Assembly (NCBI RefSeq): GCF_014655295.1
Contig: NZ_BNBI01000010.1
Location: 186,001 to 250,000 of the forward strand
DNA from: Streptomyces fumanus
Lineage (GTDB): Bacteria; Actinomycetota; Actinomycetes; Streptomycetales; Streptomycetaceae
Length of the DNA stretch: 64,000 nt
Direction: 5' to 3'
The notes under the pieces were generated by a model. That model ran no database searches. It saw only the letters and a list, made by a program, of their open reading frames with translations, and had not been told where the DNA came from. Every line of letters begins with the position of its first letter. Within the stretch, counting starts at the first letter, position 1. The position numbers and the translations under genes were made by a program. Shown in pieces: positions 43,700-51,197 of this stretch.

Positions 43700-44197
43700 A
43701 TGGGCATGAGCGTGACCATCGCGGCGGCGACCGAACGGGACGCCGAGCAGATCTTCCGGTTGCAGTACCTCTGCTTCCAGAGCGAGGCCGCACTGTACGG
43801 CAACTACCGCATCGACCCGCTGGTCCAGACCCTCGACTCGGTGCGCGAGGAGGTCGCCCAGGACTGCGTCTTCGTGGCCCGGCTCGGCGACGAGGTGGTC
43901 GGCTCGGTACGCGGCCGGATCACCGAGGACGGCGCCGCCTCCATCGGCAAGCTCTGCGTCCACCCCCGGCTCCAGGGCCACGGCATCGGCGCCCGCCTGC
44001 TGAAGGCGGCCGAGTGCGCCCTCGCCGAGGAGCGCGGCGCCACCCGCTTCCGGCTGCACACCGGCCACCGCAGCGAGGGCAACCTGCGGCTGTACCGCCG
44101 GGTCGGCTACGAGCGGGTCGGCACCCTGGAGGGCGCCGACGGCGTCCCGATGATCGTCCTGGAGAAGCAGGCCGGGGCGTACGTCAAGACGGCCTGA
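43700..44197 (+). CDS. GNAT-family N-acetyltransferase
   Basis: 165 residues. The acetyl-CoA pyrophosphate loop is in LCVHPRLQGHGIGARLLKAAE (R/Q-x-x-G-x-G/A). FRLHTGHRSEGNLRLYRRVGYERVG gives the usual C-terminal beta-bulge. Substrate unknown. A second ATG two codons downstream is possible; GGGAGG 9 bp before the first favours 43700. Convergent with the minus-strand gene ending at 44201. Confidence 0.87.
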   Translation: MGMSVTIAAATERDAEQIFRLQYLCFQSEAALYGNYRIDPLVQTLDSVREEVAQDCVFVARLGDEVVGSVRGRITEDGAASIGKLCVHPRLQGHGIGARLLKAAECALAEERGATRFRLHTGHRSEGNLRLYRRVGYERVGTLEGADGVPMIVLEKQAGAYVKTA

Positions 44198-44200
44198 CCG

Positions 44201-44629
44201 TCAGCCGGCGGCAGCCTGCTGCCGGGACCCGCGCAGCCAGTACAGCGCGGAGACCGGCAGCAGGACCGGGATGAAGAGATAGCCCATCCCGTAGTCCGAC
44301 CACACGGTCGCGTCCGGGAACGCGGACGGCTCGATCAGCGTCCAGGTGCCCACGGTCAGCACCCCCGCCAGCTCCACCGCGCAGCAGACCCGCGCCGCCC
44401 GGCGGGCCGTCTCCCCGCCGCGCACCAGCGTGTACGTGATGAAGCCGTAGACCACGCCGGCCAGCGCGGAGAGCGTGTAGGCCAGCGGCGCCCGGTCGAA
44501 CTCGGTGGCGATCTGGTACGCCGAGCGCGACACCGCGCCGACCACCATCACCCCGTACAGCCACACCAGCAGGATGCCGGGGCCGGCGATCAGCCGGGTC
44601 CTCGGCTTCTTCTCCTCGGTCACCGCCAC
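44201..44629 (-). CDS. Integral membrane protein, four TM helices
   Basis: 142 residues from GTG (VAVTEEKKPRTRL). Helices at ~13-35, 48-68, 80-100 and 113-132 (e.g. AGPGILLVWLYGVMVVGAV, YGMGYLFIPVLLPVSALYWL). No catalytic motif. One base separates its start from the stop of the next minus-strand membrane gene (44631-44990), so the two form an operon and probably a complex. Confidence 0.8.
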   Translation of the reverse strand: MAVTEEKKPRTRLIAGPGILLVWLYGVMVVGAVSRSAYQIATEFDRAPLAYTLSALAGVVYGFITYTLVRGGETARRAARVCCAVELAGVLTVGTWTLIEPSAFPDATVWSDYGMGYLFIPVLLPVSALYWLRGSRQQAAAG

Positions 44630-44630
44630 C

Positions 44631-44990
44631 TCAGCCTCCCCAGATGTCGTACAGCCGCACCTGGAGGACGGCCAGGACGACGCCGCCGGCGGCCACCGTC
44701 ACCGAGCCCCAGCGGGTGCGTTCGGCCAGCGACATGAACCCCGCCGCCGGGATACAGGCGAAGGCCCCCAGCAGATACGCCACGAAGATCGTCGTACCCT
44801 GCTCCGGGTCCTGCCCCTGCGCCAGCTTGACGACGCCGATCACCAACTGCGCCAGCGTCAGCACCGTCACCACGGCCATGCCGATGAAGTGCCAGTCCTT
44901 GGTCGGCTGGCCCCGGTACGCGGCCCAGCCGCACCAGGCGGCGAGCAGCAGCGCGGCGACCGCGGTCACCAGCGTCAGGACGTCGAGCAT
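44631..44990 (-). CDS. Integral membrane protein, partner of 44201 gene
   Basis: 119 residues, four hydrophobic helices (LDVLTLVTAVAALLLAAWCGWAA, FIGMAVVTVLTLAQLVIGVVKLA, IFVAYLLGAFACIPAAGF, WGSVTVAAGGVVLAVLQVRLYDIW). First gene of the two-gene membrane unit. Function unknown; the conserved pairing is the main clue. Start MLDVLTLV was chosen because the longer open frame upstream is antisense to the HAD gene. Confidence 0.8.
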   Translation of the reverse strand: MLDVLTLVTAVAALLLAAWCGWAAYRGQPTKDWHFIGMAVVTVLTLAQLVIGVVKLAQGQDPEQGTTIFVAYLLGAFACIPAAGFMSLAERTRWGSVTVAAGGVVLAVLQVRLYDIWGG

Positions 44991-45060
44991 GGCAGTGACC
45001 TTATTACGGCGGAAAAGGCCCGATGCGGCCGACCCCGGCGTACACCGTAGGGTCGGTGGC

Positions 45061-45711
45061 ATGAAGATCCGCGCCACCGCCCTGCTGTTCGACAACGACG
45101 GCACCCTCGTCTCCTCCCTGGAGTCCGTCGACCGCTGCTGGGCCCGGTGGGCCGAGGAGTACGGGATCACCGCCGAGCAGTTCGGGAAGGTCGAGCTGCA
45201 CGGGCGGCCGGCCGCCGAGATAGCCGCCGACCTGCTGCCCGCCGAGATCGTGCCGGAGGCCGTCGCGCGGATCGAGGACCTGGAGGTCGAGGACGTGCCC
45301 AACGGGGGCGTGCACCTGCTGCCCGGCACCCGCGCCCTGCTCGACGCGCTCCCGGCCGACCGCTGGGCCGTCGTCACCTCCGCCACCCGGCGGCTGGCCG
45401 AGGCCCGGCTGGCCGCCGTCGGCATCCTGCCCAAGACCCTGATCGCCGCCGACGACATCACCCGCGGCAAGCCCGACCCCGAGCCCTATCTGCTCGGCGC
45501 CCGCGCCCTGGGCGTCGACCCGGCCGACTGCGTCGTCTTCGAGGACGCCCCCGCCGGACTGCGCTCCGGCCGTGCCGCCGGCATGACCACCGTGGCGTTG
45601 ACCACAACCCACCGGGCCGCCGAACTCGACGCCGACCTGGTGGTCGAGGACCTCTCCGCGCTGTCCGTACAGGTCACCGACGGGGGAGTGGAGATCGCCC
45701 GCCGGGACTGA
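45061..45711 (+). CDS. HAD-superfamily phosphatase
   Basis: 216 residues. Motif I LLFDNDGTLVSS with the nucleophile Asp10 (DND instead of DxD with the usual spacing), motif II WAVVTSATRR (Thr/Ser), and motifs III and IV GKPDPEPYLLGARALGVDPADCVVFEDAPAG. The cap is helical (~16-75), as in beta-phosphoglucomutase or sugar phosphatases. Possibly a glycerol or sugar phosphatase. A TAGGGT hexamer 10 bp before the ATG suggests a nearly leaderless mRNA. Confidence 0.9.
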   Translation: MKIRATALLFDNDGTLVSSLESVDRCWARWAEEYGITAEQFGKVELHGRPAAEIAADLLPAEIVPEAVARIEDLEVEDVPNGGVHLLPGTRALLDALPADRWAVVTSATRRLAEARLAAVGILPKTLIAADDITRGKPDPEPYLLGARALGVDPADCVVFEDAPAGLRSGRAAGMTTVALTTTHRAAELDADLVVEDLSALSVQVTDGGVEIARRD

Positions 45712-45740
45712 CCCGGGGCCCGCCGGGCACGGCCGTCCCA

Positions 45741-45780
45741 CCGCTGTCCAGAATGCGGACAGCGGCGTCCGGTCCGGACC
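45741..45780. promoter_or_regulatory. Hairpin and palindrome before the Cys leader peptide
   Basis: CCGCTGTCC (45741-45749) / GGACAGCGG (45757-45765), a perfect 9-bp stem, probably ends the HAD gene. GGTCCGGACC (45771-45780) is a perfect 10-bp palindrome just before the leader promoter region (TTTACT 6 bp ahead of the leader ATG) and could be an operator. Confidence 0.5.
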
Positions 45781-45802
45781 ATACGTCTGCTTTACTGAGC
45801 GC

Positions 45803-45895
45803 ATGACCACGACGAGCGCACGCACCCCTGCGACCGAGGCGACCTTGACGCCCGGTGCTCGTTGTCTGTGTATGCGTCGAATGTGCGCCTGCTAG
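45803..45895 (+). CDS. Cysteine-rich leader peptide of the metNIQ operon
   Basis: A 30-codon ORF, MTTTSARTPATEATLTPGA followed by RCLCMRRMCAC and a TAG stop. The last 11 codons contain four Cys, two Met and three Arg, placed right at the end. This is the layout of attenuation leader peptides in actinobacteria, where ribosome stalling at Cys codons during cysteine shortage changes downstream RNA structure. TTTACT six bases upstream suggests a leaderless mRNA starting at this ATG. The 198-nt spacer to metN contains pairing segments. Too short for standard gene finders. Confidence 0.75.
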   Translation: MTTTSARTPATEATLTPGARCLCMRRMCAC

Positions 45896-46093
45896 AGGGC
45901 CCCCGCAGCATCTGAGCCTCGCGCCCCGAAGCGAGAGCCGGCTCCCTCAGCCCCCGCGGCGAGAGGGCCACCGCCCCCGCGCACACGCTTCTCCCCGGTC
46001 ACCTCGCCACCGCGAGAACCGTGCCGCGTCCTGACCGAATGCACCCGTGCCGGGCAGACCTGCGCCCGCGCACTCGACAGTGACGGAAACACA
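45896..46093 (+). promoter_or_regulatory. Structured leader between Cys peptide and metN
   Basis: It begins right at the leader stop. CTGAG...CTCAG encloses a smaller stem CTCGC / GCGAG, and GGCCC-CCGC just after the stop can pair with GCGG...GGGCC about 60 nt later. This suggests a fold sensitive to ribosome position. No SAM-I or SAM-IV consensus was recognised. The metN frame stays open upstream of its GTG and holds three Cys codons between 46020 and 46080 but no start codon. Confidence 0.5.
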
Positions 46094-47137
46094 GTGATCA
46101 CCACCTCGGGCCTCACCAAGGTCTACCGCTCACGCGGCCGCGAGGTCACCGCCCTCGACGGGGTCGACCTGCACGTCCGCGAAGGCGAGGTCTACGGCGT
46201 CATCGGCCAGTCCGGCGCCGGCAAGTCCTCGCTCATCCGCTGCATCAACCTCCTGGAGCGCCCCACCTCCGGCACGGTCACCGTCGCCGGACAGGACCTC
46301 ACCGCACTGGCCGGGCGCGGCCCCCGGGCCGGCCGGGAACTGCGGCAGGCGCGCAGCCGCATCGGCATGGTCTTCCAGCACTTCAACCTGCTCTCCACCC
46401 GGACCGTGCAGGACAACGTGGAACTGCCGCTGGAGATCCTCGGCAGGTCGGGCAGGGAACGGTCCCGCAAGGCGCTGGAACTGCTCGACCTGGTCGGCCT
46501 CGCCGACAAGGCCAAGGCGTACCCGGCCCAGCTCTCCGGCGGCCAGAAGCAGCGGGTCGGCATCGCCCGCGCCCTGGCCGGCGACCCCAAGGTGCTGCTC
46601 TCCGACGAGGCCACCAGCGCCCTGGACCCGGAGACCACCCGCTCCATCCTCCAGTTGCTGCGCGACCTCAACCGGCAGCTCGGCCTGACGGTGCTGCTGA
46701 TCACCCACGAGATGGACGTGGTCAAGAGCATCTGCGACTCGGCCGCCCTGATGGACTCCGGCCGCATCGTGGAGTCCGGCACGGTCGGCGAACTGCTCGC
46801 CACCCCCGGCTCCGAGCTGGCCGCCGCCCTGTTCCCGGTCACCGGCGACGCCTCGGCCGAGGACCGCACCGTCCTCGACGTCACCTTCCAGGGCGAGGCC
46901 GCCACCCAGCCGGTCATCTCCCAGCTCTCGCGCACCTACAACATCGACATATCGATCCTCGGCGCCGCCATCGACACCGTCGGCGGCCTCCAGGTCGGCC
47001 GGATGCGCATCGAACTGCCCGGCCGCTACGAGGACAACGTCGTGCCGGTCGGCTTCCTGCGCGAGCAGGGACTCCAGATCGACGTGGTCAACGCGAACGA
47101 GGACGGTCCGGAACTCGTGAAGGAAGGTGCCCGGTGA
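46094..47137 (+). CDS. metN: Methionine (or cysteine-linked) ABC transporter ATP-binding protein
   Basis: 347 residues, GTG start. Walker A GQSGAGKS (38-45), signature LSGGQKQR (147-154), Walker B VLLSDE (167-172), and a C-terminal NIL/ACT-like regulatory domain from ~257. The NIL domain binds methionine and inhibits transport in MetN. Forms an operon with metI (ATGA-type overlap) and metQ. The Cys-rich leader suggests that in this organism the system is tuned to sulfur amino acid shortage sensed as cysteine. Confidence 0.93.
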   Translation: MITTSGLTKVYRSRGREVTALDGVDLHVREGEVYGVIGQSGAGKSSLIRCINLLERPTSGTVTVAGQDLTALAGRGPRAGRELRQARSRIGMVFQHFNLLSTRTVQDNVELPLEILGRSGRERSRKALELLDLVGLADKAKAYPAQLSGGQKQRVGIARALAGDPKVLLSDEATSALDPETTRSILQLLRDLNRQLGLTVLLITHEMDVVKSICDSAALMDSGRIVESGTVGELLATPGSELAAALFPVTGDASAEDRTVLDVTFQGEAATQPVISQLSRTYNIDISILGAAIDTVGGLQVGRMRIELPGRYEDNVVPVGFLREQGLQIDVVNANEDGPELVKEGAR

Positions 47138-47871
47138 CCTGGTCCGAGATGCAGCCCCTGCTGGAGCAGGCGTGTACCGAGACGCTGGTCATGGTCGGCT
47201 GGTCCACCCTGATCGCCGTCGTCGGCGGCCTGCCCATCGGCGTCCTGCTCGTCCTCACCGACACCGGCGGTCTGCTCCAGAACACCGTGGTCAACAAGGT
47301 GCTCGGGCAGATCGTCAACATCGCCCGCTCGATGCCGTTCATCATCCTGATGGTCGCGCTGATGAACTTCACGCGCTGGATCACCGGCACCACCATCGGC
47401 TCCACCGCCGCGATCGTGCCGCTCGCCATCGGCGGCATCCCCTTCTTCGCGCGGCTGGTCGAGACGGCCGTGCGCGAGGTCGACGGCGGACTGGTCGAGG
47501 CCGTGCAGGCCATGGGCGGCAACACCTGGACCGTCGTCCGCAAGGTCCTCGTCCCCGAGGCGCTGCCGTCCCTGATCGCCTCCACCACGACCACGATCAT
47601 CGCCCTGATCGGCTACTCCGCCATGGCCGGCACGGTCGGCGGCGGCGGCCTCGGCGACCTCGCCGTCCGCTACGGCTACAACCGCTTCGAGACCGGCCTG
47701 ATGTGGGTCACCGTGGCGATCCTCGCCGTGGTCATCTCCGTCATCCAGTTCGCCGGCGACTACGCCGCCCGCGCCCTGCACCGGCGCGGCGGACGCTCCG
47801 GCGCGGCGCCCAGGCTGCGGCTGCTGAAGGCCAAGGAACCCGCCGCGGCCGACATCAGCAAGGTCGCGTAA
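47134..47871 (+). CDS. metI: Methionine ABC transporter permease
   Basis: 245 residues, GTG start overlapping the metN stop, with five to six transmembrane helices. The binding-protein-dependent permease loop is EAVQAMGGNTWTVVRKVLVPEALPSLIAS, the coupling helix that contacts MetN. ALIGYSAMAGTVGGGGLGDLAVRYGYNRF is highly typical of MetI. Confidence 0.95.
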   Translation: MTWSEMQPLLEQACTETLVMVGWSTLIAVVGGLPIGVLLVLTDTGGLLQNTVVNKVLGQIVNIARSMPFIILMVALMNFTRWITGTTIGSTAAIVPLAIGGIPFFARLVETAVREVDGGLVEAVQAMGGNTWTVVRKVLVPEALPSLIASTTTTIIALIGYSAMAGTVGGGGLGDLAVRYGYNRFETGLMWVTVAILAVVISVIQFAGDYAARALHRRGGRSGAAPRLRLLKAKEPAAADISKVA

Positions 47872-47964
47872 AACCTCAGACTCCGCAGAGTCGAGCAGAA
47901 CCCCAAGACTCCCCCGTACCACCCGAGACGGGGTCGCACCACCCATTCAGGAAAGGCACTTTTC

Positions 47965-48792
47965 GTGCGTAACACCGCCAAGATCACCACCGCTGTCCTC
48001 GCCGCCGGAGCCCTCACCCTCGGGCTCAGCGCCTGCGGCTCGGACAAGGACGCCGCCTCCGACACCTCCGGCCCGCTGGTCGTCGCCGCGACGCCCGTGC
48101 CGCACGCCGAGATCCTCACCTACGTCAAGGACAACCTGGCGAAGAAGGAGGGCCTCGACCTGGAGGTCAAGGAGTTCACCGACTACGTCACGCCGAACAC
48201 GGCGACCGAGGACGGCTCGGTGGGCGCCAACTACTTCCAGACCGAGCCCTACCTCGAGGACTTCAACAAGAAGAACGGCACCCACCTGAAGTCCGTCGCC
48301 TCGGTGCACCTGGAGCCCCTCGGCCTCTACAGCAACAAGGCCGACAAGGCGGAGGACCTGAAGAACGGTGCGACCGTCGCCGTCCCCAACGACAGCGTCA
48401 CCGAGGCCCGCGCCCTGCAGTTGCTCGCCGCCAACGGGCTGATCACCCTCAAGGACGGCGTCGGCACCGCGGCCACCACCGCCGACATCACCAAGAACCC
48501 CAAGAACCTCAAGTTCAAGGAGCTGGAGGCGGCCCAGACCCCGCGCTCCCTGAACGACGTGGACGCGGCGGTCATCAACGGCAACTACGCCCTCGAAGCC
48601 GACCTCAAGCCCGCCGAGGACGCCCTCGTCCTGGAGTCCGCGAAGAACAACCCCAACGTCAACCTCCTCGTCGTCAAGGAGGGCCAGGAGGACGACCCGC
48701 GCGTCAAGAAGCTCGCCAAGCTCCTCACCTCCCCCGAGGTGAAGAAGTTCATCGAGGACAAGTACGCCGGTTCCGTGATCCCCTCCTTCTGA
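47965..48792 (+). CDS. metQ: Methionine-binding lipoprotein (NLPA family)
   Basis: 275 residues, GTG start after AGGAAAGG. A lipoprotein signal ends in the lipobox LSAC with Cys24 as the lipidated residue. The NLPA domain shows VVAATPVPHAEILTYVK, DYVTPNTATEDGSVGANYFQTEPYL and VAVPNDSVTEARALQLLAANGLI. It delivers methionine to MetNI. A 93-nt gap after metI has a small GACTC/GAGTC hairpin but no terminator, so the three genes are one operon. Confidence 0.95.
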   Translation: MRNTAKITTAVLAAGALTLGLSACGSDKDAASDTSGPLVVAATPVPHAEILTYVKDNLAKKEGLDLEVKEFTDYVTPNTATEDGSVGANYFQTEPYLEDFNKKNGTHLKSVASVHLEPLGLYSNKADKAEDLKNGATVAVPNDSVTEARALQLLAANGLITLKDGVGTAATTADITKNPKNLKFKELEAAQTPRSLNDVDAAVINGNYALEADLKPAEDALVLESAKNNPNVNLLVVKEGQEDDPRVKKLAKLLTSPEVKKFIEDKYAGSVIPSF

Positions 48793-48811
48793 TCACACCG
48801 CCCGCCGCCCC

Positions 48812-48842
48812 CGGGGTCCGCTCCCGACCGGAGCGGACCCCG
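48812..48842 (+). terminator. Terminator of metNIQ
   Basis: A perfect 13-bp stem CGGGGTCCGCTCC / GGAGCGGACCCCG with a 5-nt loop, 19 bp after metQ. Confidence 0.75.
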
Positions 48843-48934
48843 TGGTGCGGTCCGAGCCCGCCATGCTGCATGCTGGGCAGTTCAGCAGGCAGGGCCCCGA
48901 CGGCCACGACGGTACGAAGGTTACGGAGCGGCGC

Positions 48935-49570
48935 ATGACGAGCACCTTCCCCAACATCTCCATCAGCACGGAGCGGTTGGTGCTGCGCCCCCTCGACGAG
49001 GACGACGTGCCCGCCCTCGCCGCCATGATGAACGACGAGCAGGTCGGCGCCTGGACCGACGTCCCCCAGCCCTTCACCGAGGACGCCGCCCGCGCCTGGA
49101 TCACCCAGCACGCCCCCGCCGACCGCGCGGCCGGCCGCGGACTCGACCTCGCCGTCACCGAGTTCCTCACCCAGCGCCTGGTCGGCGTGGTCCGGCTCAC
49201 CCGGACCAACTGGCACGTCCGGTCCACCGAACTGTCGTACATCGTCGCCCCCTGGGCCCGCGGCGAGGGCTACGCCTCCGAGGCCGCGCTCGCCACCGCC
49301 CAATGGCTGTTCGGCGACCAGAAGTTCGAGCGCATCGAGCTGCGCACCGCCGCCGACAACACCGCCTCCCAGCAGGTCGCCCAGAAGATCGGCTGCATCA
49401 GCGAGGGCGTCCTGCGCAACGCCTGCATAGCGCACGTCCGGGCCGACGACGGGACCTGGACCGACGTACGCACCGACTTCATCGTGTGGAGCCTGCTCCC
49501 CGAGGACCTCGAAGGCGCCGAGCAGCTCGCCGGCGGCGACGGCTTCACCGCCTTCAGCGACTGGAGCTGA
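48935..49570 (+). CDS. GNAT acetyltransferase, RimJ/RimL type
   Basis: 211 residues. It begins with ISTERLVLRPLDEDDVPALAAMM, the usual start of the RimJ/RimL group. APWARGEGYASEAALATAQWLFG is the acetyl-CoA loop and IELRTAADNTASQQVAQKIGCISEGVLRNA the conserved C-terminal part. Substrate unknown (protein N-terminus or small molecule). ATG has GGAG 8 bp upstream; a GTG farther up lies in the metQ terminator. It lies 116 bp before cobL. Confidence 0.88.
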   Translation: MTSTFPNISISTERLVLRPLDEDDVPALAAMMNDEQVGAWTDVPQPFTEDAARAWITQHAPADRAAGRGLDLAVTEFLTQRLVGVVRLTRTNWHVRSTELSYIVAPWARGEGYASEAALATAQWLFGDQKFERIELRTAADNTASQQVAQKIGCISEGVLRNACIAHVRADDGTWTDVRTDFIVWSLLPEDLEGAEQLAGGDGFTAFSDWS

Positions 49571-49686
49571 CCCGCGGGCCCCGGCACCACCGTCATGGAC
49601 CGAGGCCGCACCGGGTACGCTCACCACGCCCGCCCACGGGCCCCGACCCCACGACGACCTGCGCAAACCTCAGGAGACTGACGACG

Positions 49687-50916
49687 ATGGCCGACCGGGT
49701 CACGGTGATCGGCTGGGACGGTTCGCCGCTGACCGAGGCGGCACGCGCCGCCCTGGGCGCCGCCACACTGGTGGCCGGCGCCGCCCACCACCTGGCACTG
49801 CCCGAAGTACCGCCCGCCGCCGAGCGCATCCGCCTCGGCAGCGTCGCCCTCGCCGCCCGCCGCATCGCCGCCCACCGCGGCACGGCGGTCGTGCTCGCCG
49901 ACGGCGACCCCGGCTTCTTCGGCGTCGTACGGACGCTGCGGGCGCCCGAGTTCGGCCTGGAGGTCGAGGTGGTCCCCGCGGTCTCCTCCGTCGCCACCGC
50001 CTTCGCCCGGGCCGGCATGCCCTGGGACGACGCCCACGTGGTCGTCGCCCACCCCCGCACCCTGCGCCGCGCGGTCAACGTCTGCCGGGCCCACAGCAAG
50101 GTCGCCGTCCTCACCGCCCCCGGCGCCGGCCCCGCCGAACTCGGCCTGCTGCTGGAGGGCGTCCACCGCACCTTCGTCATCTGCGAGGAACTCGGCACCG
50201 ACCGCGAACGGGTCACCGTCGTCACCTCCGACAAGGCCGCCGACCACACCTGGCGCGACCCCAACGTCGTCATCGTCATCGGCGGCCCCGCCGGACCCGG
50301 CACCCCGGGCGACAGCGGCGACTGGATCGCCGGCCGCGGCCCGGCCGCCGGCCCGCGCGGCTGGTGCCTGCCCGCCGAGGAGTACGGCGGCGGCCTCGGC
50401 GAGGGCGAGACCGACCTGCTGCGCGCCGCCCAACTCGCCCGGCTCGGACCGCGCCTCGGCGACCTGGTCTGGGACATCGGCTGCGGCAGCGGCGCCTTCG
50501 CCACCGAGGCCGCCCGGGCCGGCGCCGCCGTCCTCGCCGTCGACCGCGACCTGGCCGCCTGCGTGCGCGCCGAGACCGCCGCCCGCCGCCACGGCGTCCA
50601 GGTGCAGATCGTGCACGGCACCGCCCCGCACGTCCTGGAGGACCTCCCTGAACCCGACGTGGTGCGCGTCGGCGGCGGCTCCACCGCCGTCGTCTCCGCC
50701 GTCGCCGACCGCCGCCCGCAGCGCATCGTCACCCACGCCGCGACCCGCGACGACGCCGAACTCGTCGGCCGCGAACTGACCGAGCACGGCTACCGCGTCG
50801 AGTGCGCCCTGCTCCAGTCCGTCGCACTCGACACCAGGGCCTGGACGGAGACGGAACGGAGCGTCGCGTTCCTGCTCAGCGGCGTGCTGCCGGACCGCGA
50901 GGACCCCGCCCCGTGA
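49687..50916 (+). CDS. cobL: Precorrin-6Y C5,15-methyltransferase (decarboxylating)
   Basis: 409 residues in two methyltransferase domains. The CbiE-like tetrapyrrole methylase half is VTVIGWDGSPLTEAARAAL...VVLADGDPGFFGVV, and the CbiT-like class I half starts near 255 (LVWDIGCGSGAFATEAARAG). It methylates C-5 and C-15 and decarboxylates in the cobalamin corrin pathway. Other corrin genes are expected elsewhere. It precedes the BluB-CobT fusion by 281 bp. Confidence 0.93.
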   Translation: MADRVTVIGWDGSPLTEAARAALGAATLVAGAAHHLALPEVPPAAERIRLGSVALAARRIAAHRGTAVVLADGDPGFFGVVRTLRAPEFGLEVEVVPAVSSVATAFARAGMPWDDAHVVVAHPRTLRRAVNVCRAHSKVAVLTAPGAGPAELGLLLEGVHRTFVICEELGTDRERVTVVTSDKAADHTWRDPNVVIVIGGPAGPGTPGDSGDWIAGRGPAAGPRGWCLPAEEYGGGLGEGETDLLRAAQLARLGPRLGDLVWDIGCGSGAFATEAARAGAAVLAVDRDLAACVRAETAARRHGVQVQIVHGTAPHVLEDLPEPDVVRVGGGSTAVVSAVADRRPQRIVTHAATRDDAELVGRELTEHGYRVECALLQSVALDTRAWTETERSVAFLLSGVLPDREDPAP

Positions 50917-51197
50917 TCCGGTTGTCGTACCGCGCGCGGTAGGCTGGCCGATCGTTGTACCGGTACGGCAGAACCTGACGGCGCGCAACGTGGCGCAGTC
51001 CACAGGGGACCGTCGCGGATCAAGCTGTCGTGGCGGGCGAACGACCGGAAGAATGCCACTCAATGGCTTTGTCGCCTTTTACCGGCGGGTCGTTCGTGCC
51101 GCTGGGCACGCACGCTCGTTCTTCACTGCGGGGCGGTCGGTGCGCCGTTCCGGGTGAGCTGGTCGTAGGAGCACTAACCGATGGGCGAGGGGTACGC

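Noticed and set aside
45896..46093. SAM riboswitch (SAM-I or SAM-IV) before metN
   Set aside because: Base-paired segments exist, but none of the conserved core sequences of those classes could be recognised; the Cys leader explains control better.
50917..51197. Cobalamin riboswitch upstream of the BluB-CobT gene
   Set aside because: A GCCACT segment was seen, but the other conserved B12-box elements are missing and the surrounding fold is not evident.
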